DNA of 64,000 nt from positions 248,001-312,000 of the forward strand of contig OZ037849.1 of NCBI GenBank assembly GCA_964035575.1. The letters run 5' to 3'. Below are positions 51,357-61,186 of this stretch, one piece after another (position 1 is the first letter of the stretch; every line of letters starts with the position of its first letter). The notes beneath the pieces are model-generated. The model was not told where the DNA came from and did no database searches. It saw nothing but the letters and a program-made list of their open reading frames with translations. A program made the translations under genes and the position numbers. The stretch is from Rhynchopus sp. YZ270_cl-10 (taxonomy: Eukaryota > Euglenozoa > Diplonemea > Diplonemida > Diplonemidae).

Positions 51357-51614
51357 AAGAAGAAGAAGAAGAAGAAGAAGAAGAAGAAGAAGAAGAAGAA
51401 GAAGAAGAAGAAGAAGAAGAAGAAGAAGAAGAAGAAGAAGAAGAAGAAGAAGAAGAAGAAGAAGAAGAAGAAGAAGAAGAAGAAGAAGAAGAAGAAGAAG
51501 AAGAAGAAGAAGAAGAAGAAGAAGAAGAAGAAGAAGAAGAAGAAGAAGAAGAAGAAGAAGAAGAAGAAGAAGAAGAAGAAGAAGAAGAAGAAGAAGAAGA
51601 AGAAGAAGAAGAAA
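51357..51614. repeat. (GAA)n array 3
   Basis: About 258 bp of GAA directly after the gap; the true array is probably longer. Confidence 0.95.
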
Positions 51615-52533
51615 AAAAATACACAACACATCAGCGGGTATTCCCTTGTATCGGTTCTATCTTTTATTTTTCAAGACGTTGATTTTGCAAAAAAATATTT
51701 CTTATACGTTCTATTCTACTGAATAAAAGGTATATCAAGAAAAGAACAAAACAAAAAAAAAAGACAATAACACAACAAAAACACCGGTGGGTTTTTAAAA
51801 AAAAACATAGATGGGGGCAAAAACACGGTGTATTTTGGGGTTTCAAAACTCTAAGGAGGGGTTTTTTTAACCTCACCGATGTTTTGTTGTGTTACTGTAC
51901 TTTTGAGGTGATCAGGGATACTTTTTCTAGCGGTAATTATTTATTTTTTCAAAATATAATTTTTTTTGGGCGGTTTTCATGACCAGCGTGGTAGAAATGT
52001 ATCCCCTTCCCGATCACCCCATACATCAAACAATAAGCACAAAGGGTATAGCACGTAAAGAAGAAAATGTGAAGGGAAGAAGAAAAAAAAATGTGTCACG
52101 TGTCGTTCCCTCACCCCCTCCCCCCTTTCTTGTAGTTGTTTGATCCTCTCGCATTGATGCTTCCACACACACTATCTCTCACCTATTGGTGGTGGTGTTG
52201 CGGAGCACGGTTGGGGGGTGAGAAAGCGATGTTGACACAAAGTAGTGTGCGTTAGAAACAAAAGAAAGATACTCCCTATCTATAAAAGCAAGAAAAATTG
52301 GCTAAAAAAAAAAAAGAAAAGAACAATGAATCTTGTAGTGATATAATAAGTAGCATACGTTCTATTCAAAGAAGAGAAGAGCGCATACAAAAAAAAATCG
52401 CATTTTTTTTTTTTTAAAGCCAAAGGGAGAATACTGCAACAGCGCTAATTGTGATACTTTAGTTTATTCTGAAAATAAAAAAAGGAGAGGGAAGAGAAAG
52501 AAACTTCGCAGCAAAATAAATAGAAACCCAGAA
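51615..52533. other. AT-rich gene-poor DNA
   Basis: TTCTATTCTACTGAATAAAA (51709) is nearly repeated at 62221. TGTCGTTCCCTCACCC with a following pyrimidine tract and TTGTAG (52095-52150) recurs at 61843-61890. No gene is supported. Confidence 0.45.
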
Positions 52534-52597
52534 TTTTTTTCTTTTTTGAGAATCTCTTTGGTTCAGTGCAGCCGCCATTTTAGACACGTCTCCACTA
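52534..52597 (-). repeat. Retroelement 3' tail, type D
   Basis: The minus strand reads TAGTGGAGACGTGTCTAAAA, TGGCGGCTGCACTGAACCAA and AGAGATTCTCAAAA. The stem halves AGTGGAG and CTGCACT are kept with one change. Confidence 0.4.
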
Positions 52598-52616
52598 TGA
52601 ATCTCCGTTTTTTTCT

Positions 52617-53697
52617 TCATTTTTTCAACTTACCTTCCTTCACCCCCCTGTAAGGGTAACCGTAGGTGAAGTAAGGTATAGTATTGAAATCGATGTGGGG
52701 GGGGAGTAAAGGGTCAATTTTACAAAACCAGATTTTGAGGAAAATTTTAGCTGAAAATGGGCCCCACGTATAAGCAACCGGGCTCATATTTCTCAAAATT
52801 TAAGTAGTCAAAAAATTGTCCAATTTTCGAGATTGACCCCACCACTGCACGGGCGGAGCCCAAAAATGCAAATAAGGACCCTTTTTTCAACTTACCTTCC
52901 TTCACCCCCCTGTAAGGGTAACCGTAGGTGAAGTAAGGTATAGTATTGAAATCGATGTGGGGGGGGAGTAAAGGGTCAATTTTACAAAACCAGATTTTGA
53001 GGAAAATTTTAGCTGAAAATGGGCCCCACGTATAAGCAACCGGGCTCATATTTCTCAAAATTTAAGTAGTCAAAAAATTGTCCAATTTTCGAGATTGACC
53101 CCACCACTGCACGGGCGGAGCCCAAAAATGCAAATAAGGACCCTTTTTAATTTGTTCTCTTGAAATGTATAATTTCATGTTTTCGCGAAAAAAATTACAA
53201 CTGATCCCTACAAGGGTTGAAGGAAGGTGGTTGAAAACAACAGTAACAAGAAGGACAAGTAATTGCTAAGGAAAAACGGGTGTGCTGTGGAAAACTCCGC
53301 GCGATTTTCGAAACCACCGTAGCATCCTGGCGATTTGCTGGAGGTGCTGATGCGCCTGGTGTGATCGATGTGTTGTAGTCTGTGCATTCTGTGTTCCTTC
53401 GGCACTGCTCCAACGACGACGACAATGTGGGGAGCCTGTGGACAAAAACGAGCTGGAACACGCCGAGCCTGCCGAGCCGACGTCCAACAACGCTATCGAG
53501 CAGATGGTGCTGGACGAAGAGGACAGCCCCCCTTCTTGAACGTTTCAGATGCTGGCGTCCCAGTTGGTCTGGGAGCTTACGAAGAGCGTTAGCATACCTG
53601 CAGAAGAGCAGAATGCTGGGCGTGTTGTAGATTATTTCTACAGGATGGAGTTCCACATCACACCCGTTTTTTTTCCGATAGCAATTACTTGTTTTTT
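52617..53697. repeat. Inverted copy of the 20-kb repeat block
   Basis: Reverse-complementary to 19862-20996 (plus 18124-18139) at roughly 94 percent. It has two tandem units with a 262-bp period, each with a plus-oriented CCACCAC core, followed by a 440-bp module. The module is bounded by ACAAGTAATTGCTAAGG (53255) and its inverted partner ending at 53697. The module carries a degraded copy of the 92-aa ORF. This copy lacks the nested hAT-like insertion and so shows the empty site. Confidence 0.8.
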
Positions 53698-53783
53698 TTT
53701 TTTGTCGAACGCAAAATTATCGTTGGCAAGACACTCCATGCATGGCCACAGATGATGCAATGTATTTTAGAGTATTTTTTTCT

Positions 53784-53845
53784 TTTCTTTTTTGAAAATT
53801 TGGCTGTATTAGTGTAGACACCCCGAGGATGAATTCCACTATATC
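53784..53845 (-). repeat. Retroelement 3' tail, type A
   Basis: The minus strand reads TATAGTGGAATTCATCCTCG, GGGTGTCTACACTAATACAG and CCAAATTTTCAAAAAAG. Confidence 0.55.
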
Positions 53846-53849
53846 TTTT

Positions 53850-54461
53850 TTTTTTTTTTTTGTTTGTTTGCTTTGGTTCGACAATCACCCCATTGAAAGG
53901 GACGTTCTGTACAGCATTTATATGTTCGTTGTAGGTCTACTCTCATTTGATGGAGAAGAGAGGAAGAGAGAAAGAGAGAAGGTGGAAAAAAAAAAAAAAA
54001 AAAAAAAAATAGGAATTTTGCGTTTTAAAAAAAATTTTGAAATTGAGCGGAACCAAAAAAACGAAAGGCTGACTTGAAATACAAGACCCTCGCGCGACAG
54101 TGTATCTTTGGCGACCAGAAACACCGTGGGATGGACCGAGAACCATACTGTCCTTCACCCTCTTTCGTGGTTTACATCTGATATGCCTAAAAGGGGGGAA
54201 GGTTCGTATTTTTTATAAAAATAAAATAAAATAAAATAACCAAAAAAAAACACGCACATCTCTTGACTACATGGCAGAGAGAAGATGAGGGCCCATAGAA
54301 AAAAAAAAAAGTAGCTTTTTTTTTGTTTTTTGGAAGCCCTACAGAGCAGTTTATATGAAATCTTCGTATAGGTCAGAGGATGCGCCACGCAGACACTTTG
54401 GAAGAAAAAAAAATGCAGAAATTATTGAGAAATACATAGAAAGAGGGGGGGGCAAATTTGT
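53850..54461. other. Poly(A)/poly(T)-rich DNA
   Basis: ACTTGAAATACAAGACCCTC, GCGACAG and TTTGGCGACCAG (54072-54117) are a diverged repeat of 63518-63565. No gene is recognised. Confidence 0.45.
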
Positions 54462-54542
54462 TTGATTTTTTTCTTTGATAAATTGTTTGGAGTAGTGTAG
54501 TTGCCTCGGTTGTGTTGCCACCATTTGTGCAATCTCCACTAT
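54462..54542 (-). repeat. Retroelement 3' tail, type B
   Basis: The minus strand has AGTGGAGATTGCACAAATGG, TGGCAACACAACCGAGGCAA and CTACACTACTCCAAACAATT before an A-run. Confidence 0.55.
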
Positions 54543-54643
54543 TTTTCTTTTAGCCGACTGTCATTGGGGCAGCAGCCACAGATTTTCTTCACAGGAACCA
54601 CAATCTGGGGAAAGAAGAGAAAGAAGCGGGGTGGGAATAGAAG

Positions 54644-54682
54644 GTTGGTATAGTGCAAAACGCCTCTGGGGCGCATGCACTG
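54644..54682 (-). repeat. SINE-like end fragment
   Basis: The minus strand has CAGAGGCGTTTTGCACTATA and CCAAC, matching the 3' part of the family at 60021, 62125 and 63040. Confidence 0.4.
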
Positions 54683-54711
54683 AAAAGAAAAAAACAAAAC
54701 AAAAAAAAACA

Positions 54712-54745
<34 letters not shown>

Positions 54746-54791
54746 GAGCAGGTTACCAATGAAACCTCGTAATGAGGGTACAATCTAGAGG

Positions 54792-55349
54792 AAAATAACT
54801 ATTTATTCACCTCCTTTTAGCGGGGTTTTATTTTGCGATAACTTCACGCATTTTTTTCCCAGGCGAGGGCTACTTAATTTGCCGAGCGAAGCGAGGCAAA
54901 TTGAGTGCACGAGCCTGGGAAAAAAATAAGTGAAGTATCGCAAAATAATCCGCTAAAAGGAGGTGAATACGTAATTTTATTTCACGGGAAATAAAGTATA
55001 CGAAAGGATTTGGCACTTTTAGCGTGACTTATTTATTGTGCAATAACTAACGAGTATGTGTCCTCACAGGAAGCTCTCAGGGAAAAAAAAAAAAAAGAGC
55101 GTGAAAAAAAAAAAAAAAAAGCTCTCATTACCCTCCCGCCAGCGCTACCGGGTCCCGCGGACCCCTAGATAGGCCCGCTGAGGGGCTGGCGGGATTGAGG
55201 AGGCTGGAGGGAGGCTAAAAAAGGCTGGACGGTCCCTCCAGCCCTACTACCTACATGTACCAAAATTTAGCGTGAAATTATCATTAAATAAAATCCCGCT
55301 AAAAGTGCCAAATCCTTCGTATACTTTATTTCCCAGGGGAATAAAAAAT
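54792..55349. mobile_element. Foldback element, copy 1 (558 bp)
   Basis: Two nested inverted repeats make up most of the unit. The first spans 54805-54968: TTCACCTCCTTTTAGCGG pairs with CCGCTAAAAGGAGGTGAA, with an inner AATTTGCC/GGCAAATT stem. The second pairs 54988-55029 with about 55300-55335 (AAAGTATACGAAAGGATTTG with its complement). The intervening part has a GC-rich stem (CCGCCAGC ... GCTGGCGG) around a CCGCGG core. It codes for nothing. The copy at 61187-61743 differs by about one base and one A-run length. Confidence 0.85.
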
Positions 55350-56003
55350 TATACACTCCTAGTGTAAAGGAGATGGGTGGGAAGAAGAGGAGGAAGGAGA
55401 GGAGGAGGAGGAGGAGGACGGGAGAATGAAATGCTGTTTCAGAACTACACTAATTCCGTGTAATTTGCAGCTTTGTTCCATTTATTCGTATTTTGTTTTT
55501 TTATGTTTTTTTTTTTTTTTTTTTTTTTTTTTACCAGTTCTAAAAAACGGAGCAATGAACAGTCTCAGAAAAGCTCCAAGAAAACGGAGTCAGCAGGCTA
55601 AAGAGGAAGTTGCCTTTTTTTTCCTAAACATTGAAATAACTCATTGCTACCACCAATGGTACACTCCAATACTGACCCCTTTTTTCCCCTCGTTTTGGTG
55701 TTACAAACACAAATCAGGACGATTAGACGATTTCACAAAAAAAAAGGGGGGGGGGGGCGTTTTTTCGGCATTTTTTGCCAGAATTTTCCGGTTGTTCGGG
55801 ATTTTGTTTTTTTCTCCATTTTTTTTTTTTTTCTGAAGAAAATTATAACATTTACACTGACTGACACTACATCCCTGAGAGACACACCGGATAAGGGAAA
55901 GAGAAGAGTATTTTCATCATAGGAGGTACCCTAAATTGGTCAAAAATGGTAAAAATGGTAAAAATGGTAGGAATTTTGGGGGCTTTTTTCGGGGAAAAAA
56001 AGG
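55350..56003. other. Low-complexity spacer with GAG microsatellite and repeat C
   Basis: 55386-55423 is a GAG/GAA-rich run. 55905-56060 is a copy of repeat C, preceded by triple GGTAAAAAT. The 136-codon frame at 55426 is Phe-rich and judged to be chance. Confidence 0.5.
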
Positions 56004-56661
56004 GTGAGGGGAGTTGGGTCCAGTCATAGGGGGTATAGCATATTTTTTGGAAAATTCTTCAAAAAATCAAGGATTTTTGCTGGGCACAATGAAAATTTTC
56101 AGAAAAATCCCAATTTTCGGCCAAATTTGGAGCAAATTATGGCCCACCCACCCCGATTTTGGGTCAAAAACCGACTTCATTTTTGCACAGGAGTGCCTAC
56201 GATTTCGTAAACCAGAGGTCCTCTGGATGCATGCATTGATAAACACAACACTGGAAATTGCAAGGAACGGGTCTGTATGTGCGTGTTCTCTAGCCACCAC
56301 AGTCACAGGGTATGCACAAAATGACCGAAGTGCAATGGCGATAATGGAAAGATAGATGCCGGCATTGGTGAATTGCTGGAGTTCTGCACAGGAAGCTAGC
56401 ATGACGTAGAATCACTGTGTGAACAAAATGACCGTATTTTGGTTGAAAATTTGACTTGAAAATTTTTTTCATAATTTGCCCAATCGAAGGTTTTCCTTGG
56501 ATTTTTTGGGCCATTTTATGACGTACCACGCCCGATTTTGGGCGAAAAAAAAATTTTTTTTTTGGTCAAAAATCGCCTTGTATTACCACTGTATTGGTGT
56601 AGGCTTGTACACAGAAGTGTGTTTTGTGTAACCACAGATGGTCAAAACACCCGATTTTTGC

Positions 56662-57768
56662 ATTTTTTTTTTTTTTTTTTGCATTTTTTTTTCTTTTATA
56701 TTCTGTAACCTCTCTCTATTTTACGGCAGGTGTGACCGGTTGAGGTGATACTTCCGGACTGAGGAAGGGCATTCTTTTACTTTTTTTTCTGTGTGTTTGT
56801 TTTCTTGTTGTAGTCTTTTTTGGTGAAGGGGCTTGGCCGACGACACTGAGAACCTCTTTGGTTCATAGCTGTTAACGACGTCTGGTCCTACCTAGCTGTA
56901 CACTCTAATTCTAAAAATAAAATAAAATAAAACCAATAGGCAAAGGGGGAGGGGGGAGGCTAAAAGCCAAACAAAAGTAAAGAATGAAAAAGAAAAACTC
57001 AAGTGCTCTGGGACGGCCGCGAGTTCCTGCTCCGCTTTAGGCCCCGCAGACGGTTGTAGAGGGTGTAAGCCTCTTCCACCTCGTCGGAGCTCATCGACGG
57101 CTTCTTCGCTTCTTTCCACAGGTAGAGGCAGGTGAGGGCGTCATCCACCGACTGCCAATCCCCTCCCGCTGCCAGCGACTGGTGCTGAAGCGTGTTCGGG
57201 TAGAACGTGTCCTTCCACGCCTCGGCGGTCGCTGGACACCCCATGTTGTTGAATCCTGGGCAGGGCGCCATACCGGCATAGAACGGCACGTTGGTCGGGA
57301 GGGCTGTAGGTGCGGGTTGAGAGCCACTCTCCGATTGCGTGTACGTGCTGGGGGCCGAAGTGGCGTCAGACATGGGGACTGCGAGTTCTGATTCGTCGAT
57401 GAGGTCCATAGAGAACTCGCTGCCCTGCGATGCGGCGGGCGGCTGCTCTCTCGGGTGGACGGAAGAGGGAACTGCCTCAGAGGAAGAAGATACGGGGAGG
57501 GCTGAGTGGGTGTTTGAGAAGCCACTCTCCGTACCGGTCTGAGGTTGTGTTGCCCCGTCCGAACCAGGGTGTGACTGCGCAGAGGCGCCGGGACGGGCAA
57601 CTGCTTGTGCGACAGGGGGCACCGAGGACGCGACCGGAGTAGGGAGGGCTGAATGTGTGGTGGAGTAGCCGCTCTCTTGTCCCTGGACGTCTGATGATGC
57701 CTGTCTCATGTTGCGTTGCGTCTGTGCCCTCCGCGCCTTTGCAGTCTCCACTTGGCTGGTCACATTTT
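56662..57768 (-). mobile_element. 1.1-kb inserted sequence with A-rich end and unknown ORF
   Basis: The insertion is defined by comparison with the empty site at 14428-14443. Read on the minus strand it starts near 57768 with TGACCAGCCAAGTGGAGAC, carries a GC-rich coding stretch, then an AT-rich 3' part, and ends in A-runs with ATGC inside. CATTTTTTTTGCATTTTTT occurs at both borders, consistent with a target duplication of about 19 bp, although A-run expansion blurs it. The A-rich end suggests retroposition of an mRNA or of a poly(A) element. Confidence 0.55.
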
Positions 57769-57790
57769 TTTTGCATTTTTTGGTGCCCAA
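56999..57790 (-). CDS. Unknown 263-aa ORF in the inserted sequence
   Basis: The first eight codons (MGTKKCKK) come from the host repeat; the coding sequence proper begins inside the insertion, so the copy is probably 5'-truncated. The N-terminal half is Ser/Pro/Ala-rich with ESGYSTTHSALP and ESGFSNTHSALP as two copies of one motif and a weaker GSEFSMDLIDESE. The C-terminal half looks globular: CPGFNNMGCPATAEAW, GGDWQSVDDALTCLYLW, DEVEEAYTLYNRLRGLKR. No family is recognised. Options are a mobile-element structural protein or a retrocopied host gene. GC content is far above the flanks. Confidence 0.45.
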   Translation of the reverse strand: MGTKKCKKNVTSQVETAKARRAQTQRNMRQASSDVQGQESGYSTTHSALPTPVASSVPPVAQAVARPGASAQSHPGSDGATQPQTGTESGFSNTHSALPVSSSSEAVPSSVHPREQPPAASQGSEFSMDLIDESELAVPMSDATSAPSTYTQSESGSQPAPTALPTNVPFYAGMAPCPGFNNMGCPATAEAWKDTFYPNTLQHQSLAAGGDWQSVDDALTCLYLWKEAKKPSMSSDEVEEAYTLYNRLRGLKRSRNSRPSQST

Positions 57791-58141
57791 AGACCCACCT
57801 CAGTGGTCGAAATTTTCCCGAAAAAAAAAATTTTTTTTTTTGAGATTTTTCGATTTTTCGACAAGGCGCTGGCCCATACAAAGTGCACTGGTGGTACAGA
57901 AAATGGCTGGGGAATAAACTCTAGATGCTCAAAACAGCCCAATTCATGCTTTTTTTGACTTTTTGGTCTCAGAAGGGTACCTAGGGTGTAGTGAGCAGGC
58001 CTCAAAAACACTTGTGAAAAAAAAAAAATTTTTTTTTTTTTGAGATTTTTGAAAAATCGGCCGATTTTGCGACCAAATTTGGCTGGGGAATTTCGGCGAC
58101 CAAAGGGTCCCCTTTGGAAAAAAAACGAAATCGACCAAAAA

Positions 58142-58286
58142 AGGTACCCTAACATTTCGGTTTTTTTCGGTTTTCATTTCGTTTTTTTCGGTTTTTCTGG
58201 TACAAGGGGAAATTTCCCTTTGCGAAAAAAAAAAAAAACGAAATGGACCGAATTACACCGAATTGGACCGAACAGTTAGGGTACCT
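58142..58286. mobile_element. 145-bp MITE-like inverted repeat
   Basis: AGGTACCCTAAC (58142-58153) and GTTAGGGTACCT (58275-58286) are perfect 12-bp inverted ends. The interior has CGGTTTTTTTCGG-type runs answered by CCGAATT units, extending the pairing. It is too short to code. No clear target duplication is seen. Confidence 0.55.
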
Positions 58287-58288
58287 CC

Positions 58289-58341
58289 ATATGCAATCAA
58301 TAAATTGATAGTATATGGTGAGGGAACAACAAAAATGTTCC
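58289..58341. repeat. 53-bp repeat shared with 4118-4168
   Basis: TATGCAATCAATAAATTGAT followed by AGTATATGGTGAGGGA and CAACAAAAATG occurs at both sites with two differences. It includes the small palindrome ATCAATAAATTGAT. Confidence 0.6.
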
Positions 58342-58744
58342 CATCTTTGGTCCTGAAAACCTCATTCTGCGTACTTGTTGCGCACTTTGTGCACGAAGAA
58401 AGAAAAAATACAGGGATACCCTATATTGCCTACTTGCTGCGTACTTAGTGCGTACTTGTTGCGTACTTGGTATTTTTTTTTATTTCAGGAGCACCAATCT
58501 TTCTTTTTATGGCGTCGACACACCAGATAATGAAAAGAGAAGAGGAAAACCTTACAGATGCATACACTTTCTCGTGCACACATCAAAAAAAAAAAAAGTG
58601 AAGTCATTAATGCAGAGCTCGCGCTAAAGTCCATCCCTCATCCCGGGATTTTTGGGGGTTTTGGTAGGAACGTTTTTTTTTTGCAGTACGGGGATTTCAT
58701 TAAGAAACCAGAAGTTCTAATATTGTTGAGTAAGACCACCACAT
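58342..58744. other. Spacer without recognisable gene
   Basis: It contains four direct repeats of the phrase GCGTACTTGTTGCG or near variants (58367-58465). Otherwise it is unremarkable. Confidence 0.4.
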
Positions 58745-59420
58745 AGTGGGCTTGCATATACATGTGACCCCGCCGTGGAACGCAATTGGCTCGGAAAGTC
58801 AAAAGAAAGAGGAGAAAAAAGAAAAGGAAAAAAAAAAAAAAAAAGTTGGTTACCGTGCGCCTGCGGCGCTGCCTGTTCCCTTCCAGTTTCTACAGGCAAA
58901 CACTTGCCCCCTTTACCTTACACTGACGGGTTTTGACCAAAACCAAGAACTTGTCCATTTCGGCAAATTGACCCCACCACAGAACGGACGAATTCCGGAA
59001 ATGCAAATGCCGGTGTTTTCGCGCATTTTCATGTTGCAAGACGTCAGGATCAGGGAGAGAAAATCTGGTTGTGGGATTTACATTGGCCCTCTTTACCCAC
59101 ATGGATTTTGACCAAAACCAAAAAAATGGCCATTTCGGCAAAGTGACCCCACCACAGCGCGGACGGATTCCGGAAATTCCAATCGCGGTATGTTTTGGGG
59201 CTGAAAACCCACTGATTTTCAGGAGAAAAATTGCTTCCAAATCTCGGAATTTTCCGAATTTTCCTGAAAATGACCCTTGTTTACGAGTATGGGTTCATAT
59301 TTTGCGAAAATTTAAGTCACTAAAATTTTGTCCATTTTTCCGTATATACCCCACCACAAGCCGGGATTGGCCCGGAAATGCCACAAAACGGGGTTTCCGG
59401 GCCTCCCCAGCTAACCTTTT
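58745..59420 (+). repeat. Composite repeat with three CCACCAC cores
   Basis: Inverted relative of 43930-44350. Cores lie at 58937-59005, 59118-59180 and 59330-59381, all on the plus strand. The first two share GACCAAAACCAA before the core. This is the densest cluster of the motif. Confidence 0.65.
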
Positions 59421-59492
59421 CAAGGAACGTTTTTCCGTACCCGAAATCCATTTTTTCCCCATTTTTCCCCATAATTAGCGCGACCACTGTAT

Positions 59493-59850
59493 TAATGCAG
59501 GCACCTCCGACTGACCCACGTACGATGCCAGCCATCCGGATGAAAGCACAAGTACCCTGCGGCCAACAACAGAAGGTGTAAAAAGGAAACCTAATGACTG
59601 GCCCGTACCGTAAGAGAACGAGGGCGGTTCACAACCGCTCGACAGCCGGCGGCCCACCTTCCGTTGAAGAGTTGTGAGCTTACATGTACTGCAGTTCGCT
59701 GCACCCAACGCTTGATGCACGCTAGTCTACACAAGAGAGCAGAAACCCAAAAACACAAAAAGGGGTGGGCGGGGGGGTCACAACATCTCTCTCTTGGCGC
59801 CCCATGCTGTACCGACAGTTGGGCCTCACCCTTTCTCTTAGGGAAAAAGT
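59493..59850. repeat. Dispersed repeat E (copy 2)
   Basis: It matches 25065-25425. Here it is far from any array gene, showing that the block moves or duplicates independently of the cyclase genes. Confidence 0.7.
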
Positions 59851-60020
59851 ATTTTCATCATATGCAACTTAGGGAAAAAAAAAAGATCGGGGTTCGGTAC
59901 AAAAGAAGTACCGTATTCGTACACATTATCGACCGTAAATATGTTCGACCTTTTCAGGATTTTTTTTTCTGGAAGTTCGACCTTTTTTACGGTCAATTTT
60001 CACGAACACGGTAATAAAAA

Positions 60021-60110
60021 GTGAAGTTTATAGTGCAAAAAACGCCTCTGTGACGTAGGGCACTGGCACTCCGTGGGGTTATCGAACACCTCGGAGTGTT
60101 GCACTCCAGG
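60021..60110 (-). repeat. SINE-like element, copy 1
   Basis: The minus strand reads CCTGGAGTGCAACACTCCGA, GGTGTTCGATAACCCC, then ACAGAGGCGTTTTTTGCACT, ATAAACTTCAC and a T-rich end. GGTGTTCGATAACC resembles a pol III B box/T-arm, suggesting tRNA ancestry. Other copies are at 62125 and 63040. Confidence 0.4.
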
Positions 60111-60277
60111 ATATACACTTAAAGAGAGAGGGAGAGAGAGAGAAAAGGAGTTTTAATGACGTTAACAGGATGCGATGAACACCCTGTGACTGACATTGGA
60201 ATAAAAAGACATTTTTATTTTTAGACTACTCCGGATCGTAGCCACATTGTTTGATATTTTTTATATTTTTTTTCTAA

Positions 60278-60355
60278 TTTTTTTTTTTTGATAAATTGTT
60301 GGAGTAGTGTAGTTTGCCTCGGTTTGTGTTGCCACAGTTTTGTGCAAATCTCCAC
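60278..60355 (-). repeat. Retroelement 3' tail, type B
   Basis: The minus strand reads AGTGGAGATTTGCACAAAAC, TGTGGCAACACAAACCGAGG, CAAACTACACTACTCCAACA and ATTTATCAAAA. Confidence 0.6.
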
Positions 60356-60359
60356 TTTT

Positions 60360-60930
60360 TCTCTTTTCGCAGAATCCAAACAAACCTAAAAAAAGCGAGC
60401 AAAAAACAAAGGAGCAAAACACCATCAAGAATTCCCAAAATGAACCGCGCGGAGAAAGCCTGAGAGGACCTGCCGAGTGATTTCCTTTACTGGAACAGGA
60501 CGGTGAGAGAGAGAGAAGGGGACTGAAAACAAATTCATATACTTTCAAATAAAATTTGAAAGCATTAGGGAAGTGTATAAAAAACAACAACAACCCATCT
60601 TTTTTTTTTAATATTTCTTGTTGTAAAAATGTGAAAGGGGAAAAATAAACTGTTTCCTTGCATAAATTGAAACTTTCAGTAGATTGGTTTCGAACTTTTA
60701 CCCTGTTTCAGTGAAAAAAAAAAGGGGGGGAAAATATGGGTATCAAAAGTGCAAATAAGTGTAAAAGGGGTGGGTAAATAAATGAAGCAAAATCCGAAAC
60801 ATGCCTTCTGACAAAGACACCTACGGAAGACTAGATTTAATATCACCTGGGCAGGCAGGCTTGTTAGAGAAGCAACCGTCATCCATACGAAGATAATAAA
60901 AAAAAAAGGGGGAGGTAATTATCAAAATAT
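60360..60930. other. Gene-poor spacer
   Basis: A-rich and T-rich runs with no repeat match elsewhere in the window and no supported ORF. Confidence 0.4.
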
Positions 60931-60999
60931 CCACGTTACTACTACCCATTGACGATGCTACGCAGTAGGTATTATCGTAAATGGGTATTAGTAACGTGG
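60931..60999. repeat. 26-bp-stem hairpin
   Basis: CCACGTTACTACTACCCATT followed by GACGAT pairs with ATCGTAAATGGGTATTAGTA and ACGTGG, leaving a 17-base loop and two mismatches. It could be a small RNA hairpin or a solo foldback scar. Confidence 0.55.
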
Positions 61000-61186
61000 G
61001 CAGAAAAGCAATTTCTCCTAAAAAAAGGGGGGGGTTGACAAGAGAGAAAGGAACATAAGATAAAAGCAAGGTTAGGATTATAAACGTAAGAAGCTCGTGC
61101 TTAGTCACCTTGATCGCAAAAAAGAAAAAAAAAAAGACCTCGTGGATAAGATGGTATCAAAAAAAAAAAAAGCAAAAATAAATAAA

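Larger units (their letters stand above)
56331..58045. repeat. Long AnTn block, copy split by insertion
   Basis: 56331-56660 and 57773-58045 together match 14097-14725. The intervening 1.1 kb is absent there. Confidence 0.8.

Noticed and set aside
55426-55836. 136-codon Phe-rich ORF
   Set aside because: It arises from poly(T) runs and repeat C sequence.
58142-58286. Telomere-like TTAGGG
   Set aside because: The TTAGGG occurs once, as part of a 12-bp inverted repeat, with no tandem array.
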